A stretch of 64,000 nucleotides of DNA, from positions 62,001 to 126,000 of the forward strand of contig NZ_LPVV01000001.1 in NCBI RefSeq assembly GCF_002362255.1, written 5' to 3'. Positions 25,860 to 35,795 of the stretch are shown in pieces (the stretch's first letter is position 1; every line of letters begins with the position of its first letter). Origin of the DNA: Microbacterium sp. SZ1. Its GTDB lineage: Bacteria; Actinomycetota; Actinomycetes; Actinomycetales; Microbacteriaceae. The notes beneath the pieces are model-generated. The model was not told the origin of the DNA. It did not search any database and saw nothing but the letters and a program-made list of their open reading frames with translations. The position numbers and the translations under genes were made by a program.

Positions 25860-27844
25860 GCGAGCCGCAGCTCCCGCCGCCCGTCGCGCCCACTGCGTCC
25901 ACGCCCCCTCGGGGAGAGTCGACGACTCTCGCCGATGGCGAGTGGCACCGGATGCATCCGCTCACCCCGCTCTTCAAGGGCGGGCTGGCGCTGATCGTCG
26001 TCGCCGGAATCGCGATCGCCAACCTGCGCGACCGTCTCATCGCCTGGTTCGTCGACCTGTTCACGCCGGAGGAAGCCCACTACGACCAGTACGGCGGCGG
26101 CGACCCCGTCGAGTGGGTGCTCGCCAACAACCTGATCCTCGTCGTGCTGCTCGGTGTGCTCGGACTCGCCGTCGTGCTGGTCGCGATCTTCTGGTTCGTC
26201 TGGCGCTTCCACCAGTTCCGCATCACGGGTGACCATGTCGAGGTGCGCAAAGGCATCGTGTTCCGCTCGCATCGCCGCGCGCCACTCGACCGCGTGCAGG
26301 GCGTGAACCTCACCCGCCCGTTCCCCGCGCGCATCATCGGGCTCGCGAAGCTCGAGGTGGTCGGAGCCGGCACCGACTCCAACGTCGAACTCGAATACCT
26401 CGCCACGGGGCGTGCGGAGTCGGTGCGCGCCGACATCCTCCGTCTCGCGTCCGGTGCCCGCGCCGCTCGCCGGTCGGCGGTCTCCGGCGCACCGAACCCG
26501 CCTGCGGACGCCGCGGGCTCGGCGCCCGGATCCGCGCGTGCCCAGCTCGTCGGCTCGATGAACGAGGGCGTCAACGGTCTCATCAGCGGCGTGGATCTGT
26601 CCGATGTCGAACCCGAGAGCGTCGTCAAGATCCCGACCGGGCGGCTCGTCGGCTCGCAGCTCATCTCGAGCGTGCTCTGGCTGGTGTTCTTCGGGGTGAT
26701 CTTCCTCGTGGCCTTCGGCGGCATCCTGATCGGGTCGCTGCTTGACGGCGAGCCCCTCGGCAGCTTCATCGGTCTCGGGCTGGGTCTCGGCATCGGAATC
26801 CCGCTCGTGATCGCCGTGGTCGGTATCACCTGGGCGCAGATCTCGAAGTCGCTGCGCTACTCGATCGCCCCGACTCCCGACGGCGTCCGGATCACCTACG
26901 GTCTGCTGACGACCGTCACCGAGACGCTTCCCCCCGGTCGGATCTTCGCTGTCGAGGTGTCGCAGTCGCTGCTGTGGCGTCCGTTCGGGTGGTGGACGGT
27001 CCGGATCAACCGCATGAGCGGCAAGAGCGCAGCGCAGCAGCAGTCGGGCAGCGCTCAGCAGTTCAACGTCGTCCTCCCGGTGGGCAAGCGCGCCGACGTC
27101 GAGCGGGTGCTCTCCCTGGTGATGCCGGACGCGCCGGTCGCCGACATCCCGTTGGTCTGGGAGCACGGCATCCTCGGCCCGACGGAGGGCGATCCGTACC
27201 GGACCATGCCCCGTCGCGCCTGGTGGCGTCGCCCCATCTCCTGGAAGCGGCAGGGCTATGTCCTCACCGACTTCGGTCTGCTGCTGCGTCGCGGTGTCAT
27301 CTGGCGCAAGCTCGCGATCTTCCCGCTCGCCCGTCTGCAGGGGGTCTCGCTGTCGCAGGGGCCGATCGATCGCGCGCAGCGTGTCTCCGGTGCGCAGATC
27401 CACTCGGTTCAGGGCATCATCACGGGGTATATCTCGGCGCTCGAGATGCCGGACGCGCTGTTCCTGCTCGACGGGGTGAGCACGGCAGCGGCTCAGGCGG
27501 CGGCGAAAGACCACACGCACCGCTGGGGCGCCTACGAAGCCGCGGATGCCACGGCCCTGGCGGATCTCGACAGTCCAAGTCGTGCGGTAGGCGCGCCGCC
27601 GGTTCCGCCGGTCGCGCCGCCTCCAGTGGGCCAGCCGCCGGTTCCGCCGGTCGCGCCGCCTCCTGTGGGTCAGCCGCCGGTTCCGCCGGTCGCCCCGCCT
27701 CCTGTGCCTCCGGTCGCGTCGCCGCCGGTTGCGCCGCCTCCTGTGCCTCCGGTTGCGTCGCCGCCGGTTGCGCCGCCGGTTGCGCCGCCTCCAGTCGCGC
27801 CGCCGCCGGCACCACCCACACCCCCGGCGTCGAACGGTGAGTGA
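25856..27844 (+). CDS. multi bPH_2-domain membrane protein (YdbT-like) with proline-rich tail
   Basis: A 662-residue membrane protein with pairs of helices alternating with three bPH_2 domains (HQFRITGDHVEVRKGIVF; SLRYSIAPTPDGVRITYG; GYVLTDFGLLLRRGVIW), as in B. subtilis YdbT. Residues from about 580 on are a low-complexity tail of PPVPPVAPPPVGQ-type units. The start is the GTG overlapping the upstream PH gene; a much longer open frame exists but lies within that gene. In Bacillus the YdbS/YdbT pair is linked to resistance against exported toxic peptides; here that role is only inferred. Confidence 0.87.
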   Translation: MSEPQLPPPVAPTASTPPRGESTTLADGEWHRMHPLTPLFKGGLALIVVAGIAIANLRDRLIAWFVDLFTPEEAHYDQYGGGDPVEWVLANNLILVVLLGVLGLAVVLVAIFWFVWRFHQFRITGDHVEVRKGIVFRSHRRAPLDRVQGVNLTRPFPARIIGLAKLEVVGAGTDSNVELEYLATGRAESVRADILRLASGARAARRSAVSGAPNPPADAAGSAPGSARAQLVGSMNEGVNGLISGVDLSDVEPESVVKIPTGRLVGSQLISSVLWLVFFGVIFLVAFGGILIGSLLDGEPLGSFIGLGLGLGIGIPLVIAVVGITWAQISKSLRYSIAPTPDGVRITYGLLTTVTETLPPGRIFAVEVSQSLLWRPFGWWTVRINRMSGKSAAQQQSGSAQQFNVVLPVGKRADVERVLSLVMPDAPVADIPLVWEHGILGPTEGDPYRTMPRRAWWRRPISWKRQGYVLTDFGLLLRRGVIWRKLAIFPLARLQGVSLSQGPIDRAQRVSGAQIHSVQGIITGYISALEMPDALFLLDGVSTAAAQAAAKDHTHRWGAYEAADATALADLDSPSRAVGAPPVPPVAPPPVGQPPVPPVAPPPVGQPPVPPVAPPPVPPVASPPVAPPPVPPVASPPVAPPVAPPPVAPPPAPPTPPASNGE

Positions 27845-28541
27845 TCCAGCGAACCGGGACGGACGGCTCGGCGTCGGCGTCATCGGTGCGGGCCGCGTCG
27901 GTCCGGTGATCGGCGCTGCCCTCGCGGGCGCGGGTCACGCCGTCACCGGGATCACGAGCGGATCGGACGACGACCGTGCGTCAGCGGTGCTCCCCGACGT
28001 GCCGGTGCTCGACGCGCTCGAAGTGGTGCGTCGCAGCGAGCTGGTCGTGGTGGCCGTTCCGCACGAGCAGCTGCCGTCGCTCGTCGCCGGCATCGCCGAG
28101 GTGGGCGGCTGGCAGATCGGCCAGCTCGTCCTCCACACCGACCCGGGCTACGGCATCGAGGTGCTGCGCCCCGCCGCCGAGCGAGGAGCGATCCCGCTCG
28201 CGGTGCATCCGGCCATCACCTTCACGGGCACCTCCATCGACCTGCGTCAGCTCCAGGCCGGTTATGCGGCGGTGACCGCGCCTGCTGCGGTGCTCCCGAT
28301 CGCTCAGGCGCTCGCCGTCGAGATGGGGTGCGAACCGGTGGTGATCGCCGAGGGTGACCGGGCCGCGTATGCGGACGCGATCCAGACGGCCACCGAGTTC
28401 TCGCGTTCGATCATCGCCCAGTCCACCTCCCGCCTCAGCCAGATCGGGGTCGAGAACGCCGGTGGGTTCCTTTCGGCGCTCGTGCAGTCGACCGTCGAGC
28501 GTGCGCTGCGCGACGCCTCCGGGCCGTCGCCGCTGCTCTGA
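27837..28541 (+). CDS. Rossmann-like/DUF2520 domain protein
   Basis: A 234-residue protein with an N-terminal NAD(P)-binding strand (GVGVIGAGRVGPVIGAALAGAG, in part) and a C-terminal helical DUF2520 domain (HPAITFTG... EGDRAAYADA). This family resembles 6-phosphogluconate dehydrogenase-like reductases and in actinobacteria is usually followed by panC and lysS. Here panC is absent from that spot and a DUF2207 gene sits instead. GTG start overlaps the PH gene by eight bases. Confidence 0.85.
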   Translation: MSDPANRDGRLGVGVIGAGRVGPVIGAALAGAGHAVTGITSGSDDDRASAVLPDVPVLDALEVVRRSELVVVAVPHEQLPSLVAGIAEVGGWQIGQLVLHTDPGYGIEVLRPAAERGAIPLAVHPAITFTGTSIDLRQLQAGYAAVTAPAAVLPIAQALAVEMGCEPVVIAEGDRAAYADAIQTATEFSRSIIAQSTSRLSQIGVENAGGFLSALVQSTVERALRDASGPSPLL

Positions 28542-28557
28542 GGGCCGCAGCGTCCGG

Positions 28558-30396
28558 TCAGCGACCGCCCGAGAACCCGCCCCCTCCGCCGCCGCCCGAG
28601 AACCCGCCGCCGAAGGAGCCGCCGGCGCTGGAGGAGGTGCTCGCGCTGGGCGCCGAGTAGGTCGCCGCCGCATGCGAGGTGACCGCGAACGCGGCGAGCT
28701 GGGAGCGGAAGAACGGGGATGCCGGATCGCCGATCCATCCGGCCCCGCGCTGCGCCGACGCGTACGCCTTCTCGAGCACCGCGCCCCACTCGTCCTCCAT
28801 GCCGAAGAGCATCGCGTAGGGGAGCAGCCGCTCGTAGACGACGATCACGTCGGCGCCGCCGTCCTGACGTCGATCGGCGCCCGAGTAGGACTGCAGCATC
28901 TGCAGTCGGTCGGCGTCGGCGACGCGGATGAACTCCCTGACGCCCTGGAGGTATTCGTACTCGCGCGCACCCTCCGGTGTGAGCACGGTGTGCTTCGAGA
29001 AGGCGTAGAAGCTCGAGATCAGCACGAGCACGACGCCGAACACGACGGCGACGAATGCCGGGATCGCTGTGACCCGGCCGGCGATGATCCCGAACAGTCC
29101 GATTCCGAATCCGACGAGCACCACGGCGATGGCGATCCACTGCAGGATCATCGCGCCACGACTCCGCGCCTTCGTCGTCAGTCCGCGCGCGGCGGCCTCC
29201 GCCGCACCCCGCTGCGTGAGGGCGGTCATGCGTCCGGCGAACGTCTCGCTCGACGAGGGCAGGTCGGCCACACCGTCTGAGTCGGCCTCGGCGAACAGGG
29301 CGTCGAGAGCCTCGACGTCGAGTTGATCGGGGATGCGCGTGCCCGGAAGTCGGCGAAGACGGGGCTGCTCGGCATCCGTTCCCTCTTCGATCCGCAGTGT
29401 GCCGCGGACGGCGAGATGCACGATCTCGGCGGGGACGGCATCCTTCGCACCCGGGATGATCGCCGCGGCCAGCAGGGGAGGCAAGGAGTCGGGGACGTCG
29501 TACTGCGCGACGACGATGCCGGTCGCGCGCCGTCGTGCGCGACGGAACGACCCCACGACGAACCAGCCGGCGACGGAGATGCCCAGCGCGCCGACTCCGG
29601 CGATCGCGGGCCCGACGTCGGTCACGGGATCCGGCTGCCGTGCCGTCGGCTGCGTCACGGTGCCCGCCTCGAATCCGATCGCGACGGTGACGCCTTCGCC
29701 CGGAGCGAGGGCGTTCTGCTCCACCCGGAACGACGACCCGTCGGCACCAGGGAGGATCGGACACTCGTCTGTGGAGCCCGAGGAGCCGATGTAGCAGCGG
29801 GCGTTCCCGGTGAGGTGGTCGGTCAGCGTGCGGTCGAAGACGACCTCGGCCTGGAACGATTCGATCGGCTGTGTGCTGTCGAGTGGCAGGAGATCCCAGT
29901 AGAACTCGTCGACGCCGTTCTCTGCGGCGAGCATGACGTCCCGCATCTCGTACTCGATGACGTAGGTGGTGAGCCCTCGCACGTAGTCGTCGTCGCCCGT
30001 GAGGATGTACAGCACACCGTCGTCCTCGTCCGTCTCGTACGGGACGGCCGCGCCCTGCTCGTCGGTGACGGAGAGGACCCGCGGATCGACCCAGGCGTTC
30101 TCGTAGCTCGTCGGCAGCCCCCGCACGATGCCGCGATTCTGGTCGGCGTCGGGGAAGCGGGCGGTCAAGGTCTCGGTCACGTGCATGTGCGAACGTCCCT
30201 CGGCGTCCAGACCGACCTCGTACCGGGCGTCCCAGGAGGCGTAGGAGAAGTCGTCGACGTCGGCTCCGACCGACGCGGGTGCGGCATCGGACGAGAGCGG
30301 CGCATCGGCCGCCGTGGCGGCGGGCACGGGTGCGAGGGCGACCGCGCCGCCCAACGCGATCGCGGCGAGAGCGGGGGCGTAGCGGGTGGCTGCCAT
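28558..30396 (-). CDS. DUF2207 exported membrane protein with glycine-rich tail
   Basis: A 612-residue protein with a cleavable signal (ALAPVPAATAADA), an extracytoplasmic N-terminal domain of about 240 residues, membrane helices near 250-275 and two around 420-470, and a C-terminus ending in GGGFSGGGGGGGFSGG. This matches the DUF2207 (YciQ-like) family, of unknown function. It is convergent with the DUF2520 gene and divergent from lysS. Confidence 0.87.
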   Translation of the reverse strand: MAATRYAPALAAIALGGAVALAPVPAATAADAPLSSDAAPASVGADVDDFSYASWDARYEVGLDAEGRSHMHVTETLTARFPDADQNRGIVRGLPTSYENAWVDPRVLSVTDEQGAAVPYETDEDDGVLYILTGDDDYVRGLTTYVIEYEMRDVMLAAENGVDEFYWDLLPLDSTQPIESFQAEVVFDRTLTDHLTGNARCYIGSSGSTDECPILPGADGSSFRVEQNALAPGEGVTVAIGFEAGTVTQPTARQPDPVTDVGPAIAGVGALGISVAGWFVVGSFRRARRRATGIVVAQYDVPDSLPPLLAAAIIPGAKDAVPAEIVHLAVRGTLRIEEGTDAEQPRLRRLPGTRIPDQLDVEALDALFAEADSDGVADLPSSSETFAGRMTALTQRGAAEAAARGLTTKARSRGAMILQWIAIAVVLVGFGIGLFGIIAGRVTAIPAFVAVVFGVVLVLISSFYAFSKHTVLTPEGAREYEYLQGVREFIRVADADRLQMLQSYSGADRRQDGGADVIVVYERLLPYAMLFGMEDEWGAVLEKAYASAQRGAGWIGDPASPFFRSQLAAFAVTSHAAATYSAPSASTSSSAGGSFGGGFSGGGGGGGFSGGR

Positions 30397-30499
30397 GCCT
30401 CGAGGCTACCCAGGCTCGGTCCTGCTCGCTGAGATCGAGCGGCTCGGGAACGCTCCGCGGGCCTCGGTAGACTGGATATGACTTTCCGAGGAGCCCCGA

Positions 30500-32026
30500 A
30501 TGACTGACGCGTCCGCCGCGCCCGAGCAGACCACCGACGCCGCCGACGAGGACGTGCACGAGCAGAAGGCCGTGCGCCTCGCCAAGCGCGAACGACTCAT
30601 CGCGAAGCGCGCGGATGCCGGGGGAGGGGCGTTCCCGGTCGGCGTGCCCGTGACCCACGCGATCCCGGCGCTCCGCGCCGAGTACGGCGACCTCGAAGCC
30701 GGGGCCGAGACCGGCGTGCTGGTCGGCGTCGCCGGACGCGTGGTATTCAGCCGCAACACCGGCAAGCTGTGCTTCGCGACGCTGCAGGCCGGCGACGGAT
30801 CGCGCATCCAGGCGATGATCTCGCTCGCCAACGTCGGCGAGGAGTCGCTCGCCGACTGGAAGGAGTACGTCGACCTGGGCGACCACGTCTTCGTGCACGG
30901 CGAGGTCATCTCCAGCCGCCGCGGCGAGCTGTCGATCATGGCCGACGGATGGGCGATCGCCTCGAAGGCCATTCTCCCGCTGCCGAACGCGTACGCCGAG
31001 CTGAGCGAAGAGGGGCGCGTGCGCAGCCGCTACCTCGACCTGATCGTGCGCGAGCAGGCGAGGACCACCGTGCGCGCCCGCGCCGCGGTCAACGCGAGTC
31101 TGCGTGCGACGTTCGCCGGGCACGACTACCTCGAGGTCGAGACCCCCATGCTGCAGGTGCAGCACGGGGGTGCCTCCGCCCGTCCGTTCGTCACGCACTC
31201 GAACGCGTTCGACACCGAGCTCTACCTGCGGATCGCGCCGGAGCTCTACCTCAAGCGCGCCGTCGTCGGCGGTATCGAGCGGGTCTTCGAGATCAACCGC
31301 AACTTCCGCAACGAGGGCGCGGACTCCACGCACAGCCCGGAGTTCGCGATGCTCGAGGCGTATCAGGCGTACGGCGACTACCGGCAGATGGCGGAGCTGA
31401 CGCAGGAGCTGGTGCAGCAGGCGGCGATCGCCGTCGCCGGTTCGACGACCGTGACGTGGGCCGACGGCACCGAGTACGACCTCGGCGGCGAGTGGGATCG
31501 CATCTCGATGTACGAGTCGCTGTCGGCGGCTTCCGGCCGCACCGTGACCCCGCAGGACGCGGTCGACGACCTCATCGCCTTCGCGGAGGAGAACGGCGTC
31601 GACCTGCCTGCGCAGGCCACGCACGGCAAGCTCGTCGAGGAACTGTGGGAGCACTTCGTGAAGCCCGGCCTCGTGCGGCCGACGTTCGTGATGGACTTCC
31701 CGGTCGACACGTCGCCGCTCGTGCGCGAGCACCGGTCGATCGAGGGCGTCGTCGAGAAGTGGGACCTCTACATCCGCGGCTTCGAGCTCGCGACCGGGTA
31801 CTCCGAGCTCGTCGACCCCGTCATCCAGCGCGAGCGCTTCGTCGAGCAGGCGAAGCTCGCGGCGCGCGGTGACGTCGAGGCCATGCCCGTGGACGAGGAG
31901 TTCCTCCGTGCCCTCGAGCACGGCATGCCGCCGTCCGGGGGCATGGGCATGGGCATCGACCGCCTCCTCATGGCGATCACCGGCCTCGGCATCCGCGAGA
32001 CCATCCTCTTCCCGCTCGTCAAGTAG
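30500..32026 (+). CDS. lysS: lysyl-tRNA synthetase, class II
   Basis: A 508-residue class II enzyme: an N-terminal OB-fold anticodon-binding domain, motif 2 ([20 protein letters not shown], exactly twenty residues shown) and motif 3 ([13 protein letters not shown]). Full length. Divergent from the DUF2207 gene with a 103-base gap holding the ribosome site CCGAGGAG. Confidence 0.97.
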   Translation: MTDASAAPEQTTDAADEDVHEQKAVRLAKRERLIAKRADAGGGAFPVGVPVTHAIPALRAEYGDLEAGAETGVLVGVAGRVVFSRNTGKLCFATLQAGDGSRIQAMISLANVGEESLADWKEYVDLGDHVFVHGEVISSRRGELSIMADGWAIASKAILPLPNAYAELSEEGRVRSRYLDLIVREQARTTVRARAAVNASLRATFAGHDYLEVETPMLQVQHGGASARPFVTHSNAFDTELYLRIAPELYLKRAVVGGIERVFEINRNFRNEGADSTHSPEFAMLEAYQAYGDYRQMAELTQELVQQAAIAVAGSTTVTWADGTEYDLGGEWDRISMYESLSAASGRTVTPQDAVDDLIAFAEENGVDLPAQATHGKLVEELWEHFVKPGLVRPTFVMDFPVDTSPLVREHRSIEGVVEKWDLYIRGFELATGYSELVDPVIQRERFVEQAKLAARGDVEAMPVDEEFLRALEHGMPPSGGMGMGIDRLLMAITGLGIRETILFPLVK

Positions 32027-32035
32027 GACCGGCAC

Positions 32036-33148
32036 TCAGGCGGCCGTCTCTCCTCGACGGAACGCCCACTCCGGCAGTATCGCCGCGCCGATCATCGTCG
32101 CGAGGAGCCTGGCGAGCCCGTACTCCGGATCGATCTCACCGACCATGTCGAGGTACTTCCCGGCATGGCTGGATCGGCCGAGCGCCCACGAGAGCCAGGC
32201 CGCTGCGGTGAGGGGTCCTGGTCGGGAGGCGCGCGGCGCGCGGGTCGCCGCGGCACGGACGACCGTCAGCGCCTGCTCGAGTCGGTCGGGATGGGGACGA
32301 GGACCGTGTCCGAGGAACACCTCGCCGAGATCGTCGGGCACGGCCGCGCGGTCGTCGGCGAACTCCAGTTGCGCGTCGAGCGTGCGTACGCCACCGACGA
32401 TGTCGGTCGCCCACTGCGTGATGGCGACATCGCGAAGCAGCGGCCTGTCGAGGCACCAGAGCAGCGCGGCCGTCGCGAAGGTCGGCAACTCCTCGCGCAT
32501 CGCCAGCACGGCCTCGAAGAACACCGGGACGTCGTCGAGCAGGAGGACCGCCGCGAGTGCCTGCGGGTCGTCGCGGACCGAGGGCGCGGCGTCGCTGTCG
32601 AGCAGTTCGGTGATCTCCCGCAGCGCGCGTCCGACGCGCTCGCGCTCCGCGAAGTCTGCCGCGGGGAGGTCGGCACCCGCGCACTGGTCGCCCGACACGT
32701 CTCCGATCCCGTGCACTCGCGGGGCAGGCTCGTGATCGAGCTCCTCGAGTTCCGGCTCGTCGACGAGGTAGCTCGCCCACCCCGACGGAGTCACGCACAG
32801 CGCGTCGACGATGTCGAGTCCGGCGTCCGACGCGCACGCGAGCACCCCGTCGACCTCGACCGCGAACGGCAGCACGACGCCATCCCGCGTGACCTGGGCG
32901 TCGTCGTCCGTGTAGACGACGACGGCCACGGCATCCGTCCTCTCCACCCTGGCGACGAGGGCGACGGCGGTGTCGGCGTACTCGGAGAGGTCGGCCTCCC
33001 CGCGGGGGAGATCGAGCCTCATCGCTCCCGTGGTGCGGGTCGCATGGAAGGGCAGAAGCACGAGGCTCTCGCGCGGCGTGAAGCCGGCGAGCGACGGGAC
33101 GATGCGGAGGAAGTCGGCGGAGCTGGAGGCGTGGAGCACGGTGGTCAT
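32036..33148 (-). CDS. DUF4192 family protein
   Basis: A 370-residue actinobacterial protein of DUF4192. The start MTTVLHASSSADFLRIVPSL and the GFTPRESLVLLPF segment are the family hallmark; a WLSWALGRSSHAGKYLDM block follows near the C-terminus. Function unknown. The frame is open for another 100 codons upstream but the family N-terminus fixes the start. Convergent with lysS, nine bases apart. Confidence 0.87.
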   Translation of the reverse strand: MTTVLHASSSADFLRIVPSLAGFTPRESLVLLPFHATRTTGAMRLDLPRGEADLSEYADTAVALVARVERTDAVAVVVYTDDDAQVTRDGVVLPFAVEVDGVLACASDAGLDIVDALCVTPSGWASYLVDEPELEELDHEPAPRVHGIGDVSGDQCAGADLPAADFAERERVGRALREITELLDSDAAPSVRDDPQALAAVLLLDDVPVFFEAVLAMREELPTFATAALLWCLDRPLLRDVAITQWATDIVGGVRTLDAQLEFADDRAAVPDDLGEVFLGHGPRPHPDRLEQALTVVRAAATRAPRASRPGPLTAAAWLSWALGRSSHAGKYLDMVGEIDPEYGLARLLATMIGAAILPEWAFRRGETAA

Positions 33149-33260
33149 GCGCCGAGTGTGGTCGACCGCCGGGGGGCTGCGGGGCGATTCCACAGGCGCC
33201 GGACCGGTTCTCCCAGAGTCGTCGAATGTGCAGGAACGGTGGCTCGCGTACCATGGAGGG

Positions 33261-33434
33261 ATGGAGAACTTCTGGCTCGCGGTCGCCTGGTCGATCCTCC
33301 CGACCATCGGGGTGAGCGTCGTGTTCTTCTTCGTGCTCCGCGGGATCCTTCGGTTCGACCGCACCGAGCGCAAGGTGCACGCGCGCATCGAGGCCGAGGA
33401 GCGCGCCGCACGGGGGCTGCCCCCGCGCCCCTGA
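33261..33434 (+). CDS. small single-pass membrane protein
   Basis: A 57-residue protein with one strongly hydrophobic helix (LAVAWSILPTIGVSVVFFFV) and a basic/acidic cytoplasmic tail (RFDRTERKVHARIEAEERAA). A GGAGGG ribosome site lies directly upstream. Similar short proteins are common in Microbacteriaceae without assigned role. It precedes the cardiolipin synthase gene by 88 bases. Confidence 0.7.
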   Translation: MENFWLAVAWSILPTIGVSVVFFFVLRGILRFDRTERKVHARIEAEERAARGLPPRP

Positions 33435-33522
33435 GACGTCTTACCCATCGGCTACTGTGTAGCGAAGACACCGGGTCGAGCATCCGCTCCCCGCGATCCC
33501 CGCTGCGGGCCGAGAGGGAGCG

Positions 33523-34983
33523 ATGACGACCGAGAGCTGGGGCTGGTGGATCACCGGCTTCCTCCTGCTGCTCGATCTTGCGATCCGCATCACCGCCATC
33601 ATCGTCATCCCGCGCAATCGCCGCCCGACCGCCGCCATGGCGTGGCTGCTCGCGGTGTTCTTCATCCCCTTCGTGGGCGTCTTCCTCTTCATCCTGATCG
33701 GGAACCCGCGGCTGCCGCGTGCACGTCGCCGTAAGCAGGATCAGATCAACGAGTACATCGCCGAGACCAGTGAGCACCTGCACTTCGGCACCCTGCGTCC
33801 CGATGCGCCGAGCTGGTTCCCGCCCCTGGTCGAGATGAACCACCGACTCGGTGCACTGCCGATCTCGGGCGACAACGGCGCGCATCTGATCGGCGGGTAT
33901 CAGGAGTCGCTCGACGCCATGGCCGACGCGATCCGCACCGCGCAGGACTACGTGCACGTCGAGTTCTACATCCTGCAGTCCGACGCATCGACCGACAACT
34001 TCTTCCGCGCGCTGGAAGAGGTCGCGGAGAGGGGCGTGCACGTCCGCGTTCTGCTCGACCACTGGGCGAACAGGTGGAAGCCGCGCTACAGGGCCACGAT
34101 CAAGCGCCTCAACGGCATGGGCGCCGACTGGCACCTCATGCTGCCGGTGCAGCCGTTCAGAGGGAGGATGCAGCGTCCCGATCTGCGCAATCACCGCAAG
34201 CTCCTCGTGGTCGACGGCAAGGTCGCGTTCCTCGGCTCGCAGAACGTCACGGACTCGACCTACAACCTGCCCAAGAACATCAAGCGCGGTCTGCACTGGG
34301 TCGATCTCATGGTGCGCATCGACGGTCCTGTCGTGCTGAGCGTCAACGCGATCTTCCTCAGCGACTGGTACAGCGAGACCGACGAGGTGCTGCAGGAGAT
34401 CGACATCTCGCACGCGGAACCGGGCTCGGGCGACCTCGACTGCCAGGTGGTGCCGTCGGGCCCTGGATTCGAGGTCGAGAACAACCTGCGTCTCTTCCTG
34501 GGCCTGCTCTATGCGGCCAAGCAGAAGATCATGATCGTCAGCCCGTACTTCGTGCCCGACGAAGCGCTGCTCCTGGCGGTCACCGCCGCGGTCGACCGCG
34601 GGGTCGAGGTCGAGCTGTTCGTCTCCGAGGAGGGCGACCAGGCGATGGTCTACCACGCCCAGCGCAGCTACTACGAGGCGCTGCTGCGGGCAGGCGTGCG
34701 CATCTGGATGTACCGCAAGCCGTTCATCCTGCACACCAAGAGCCTCACGATCGACGACCAGGTCGCCGTCATCGGATCCAGCAACATGGACATGCGGTCG
34801 TTCGGCCTCAACCTCGAGGTGTCGATGCTCGTGCGCGGCGAGGAGTTCGTCGCCGAGATGCGCGAGGTCGAGGACGAGTACCGGTCGCTCAGCCGCGAGC
34901 TCACGCTCGACGAGTGGATGCAGCAGCCGCTGCGCTCAACGGTGCTCGACAACCTCGCACGCCTCACCTCGGCGCTGCAGTAA
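33523..34983 (+). CDS. cls: cardiolipin synthase
   Basis: A 486-residue membrane phospholipase-D-family synthase condensing phosphatidylglycerol to cardiolipin. Two N-terminal helices are followed by two HKD motifs, HRKLLVVDGKVAFLGSQN and HTKSLTIDDQVAVIGSSNMD, the pair needed for catalysis. Length is typical. Confidence 0.95.
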   Translation: MTTESWGWWITGFLLLLDLAIRITAIIVIPRNRRPTAAMAWLLAVFFIPFVGVFLFILIGNPRLPRARRRKQDQINEYIAETSEHLHFGTLRPDAPSWFPPLVEMNHRLGALPISGDNGAHLIGGYQESLDAMADAIRTAQDYVHVEFYILQSDASTDNFFRALEEVAERGVHVRVLLDHWANRWKPRYRATIKRLNGMGADWHLMLPVQPFRGRMQRPDLRNHRKLLVVDGKVAFLGSQNVTDSTYNLPKNIKRGLHWVDLMVRIDGPVVLSVNAIFLSDWYSETDEVLQEIDISHAEPGSGDLDCQVVPSGPGFEVENNLRLFLGLLYAAKQKIMIVSPYFVPDEALLLAVTAAVDRGVEVELFVSEEGDQAMVYHAQRSYYEALLRAGVRIWMYRKPFILHTKSLTIDDQVAVIGSSNMDMRSFGLNLEVSMLVRGEEFVAEMREVEDEYRSLSRELTLDEWMQQPLRSTVLDNLARLTSALQ

Positions 34984-35046
34984 CGGCTCGGCCGCACTTC
35001 GTCAACGGTCCTTTCCGGGCACTTTCGCCGTGGTTAGCCTGAGAGC

Positions 35047-35772
35047 ATGACTTCCCGCAGGCTCGTCACCGCCACGCTGTCCGCTCTCGCCGCCGCGCTG
35101 CTGCTCGCCGGGTGCACGATCGGGCCGGGTGCCGAGGCCGGGCAGACCACGTCCGACCCGTCGTCCGGTCCCAACACCTCCGACGAGGTCGACGAGATGG
35201 AGGGAACGATCCTCGACGAGGGCCGGTCCTTCGCGGTCGTGACCTGGGGCTCCTCCACCTGCGTCCCCCTGGTCGATGAGGTGAGCGCCGACGGTCAGAC
35301 CGTCACGGTGACGCTCGTCGATTCGGATGCCGATGAGGTCTGCACCGCTGACATGACGCAGCGCGCCAGCCTCGGCACCCTCCCCGAGGGCGTCGACCCC
35401 ACGCAGGACGTCACATTGAACGTGACCTACGGCGAGCTTCAGGATGACGTCGACCTCGCCGGCGACGCGTCCTTCACCGCGACGCCGGGGTCGCCCACCG
35501 AGTACACGCCTTCGGCAGGCTGGTTCGACGACTCCTCGCTCGTGCTGCTCACGTGGGGCTCGTCGGGCTGCCCGCCCGTGGTCGACAGCATCGAGGGCGC
35601 GGGCAACACAGGAACGGTGACGTTCGCGACCGACCCCGAGCGGATGTGCACGAAGGACATGGCACCCCGCGGGACGATCCTCGCCTTCGACGACGACGCG
35701 ATCGACGACGACGACTTCACGCTCACGCTCGTGGGCGACTCGCTCGACGGCACCGTGCAGGTCCGCGGCTGA
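35047..35772 (+). CDS. secreted lipoprotein with two repeated modules
   Basis: A 241-residue lipoprotein with a clear lipobox (LLLAGC, Cys near 22). The mature part has two related modules, each with a (V/L)xTWGSS(T/G)CxP motif followed by a second cysteine about 40 residues on (DEVCTADMTQRA; ERMCTKDMAPRG), so each probably has one disulfide. The conserved TWGSS-C pattern marks a family seen in Microbacteriaceae; function unknown. Confidence 0.8.
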   Translation: MTSRRLVTATLSALAAALLLAGCTIGPGAEAGQTTSDPSSGPNTSDEVDEMEGTILDEGRSFAVVTWGSSTCVPLVDEVSADGQTVTVTLVDSDADEVCTADMTQRASLGTLPEGVDPTQDVTLNVTYGELQDDVDLAGDASFTATPGSPTEYTPSAGWFDDSSLVLLTWGSSGCPPVVDSIEGAGNTGTVTFATDPERMCTKDMAPRGTILAFDDDAIDDDDFTLTLVGDSLDGTVQVRG

Positions 35773-35795
35773 CGGACGGCACGGCCAGGCCAGCG

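Noticed and set aside
27590..27830. Short tandem DNA repeats resembling an array
   Set aside because: They encode the PPV/APP tail of the PH-domain protein in frame; no spacers or CRISPR-like dyads exist.
28304..32035. Very long minus-strand open frame (over 1,200 codons)
   Set aside because: It is antisense to lysS and runs out of frame through the DUF2207 gene; such frames arise from high third-position GC and show no family motifs.
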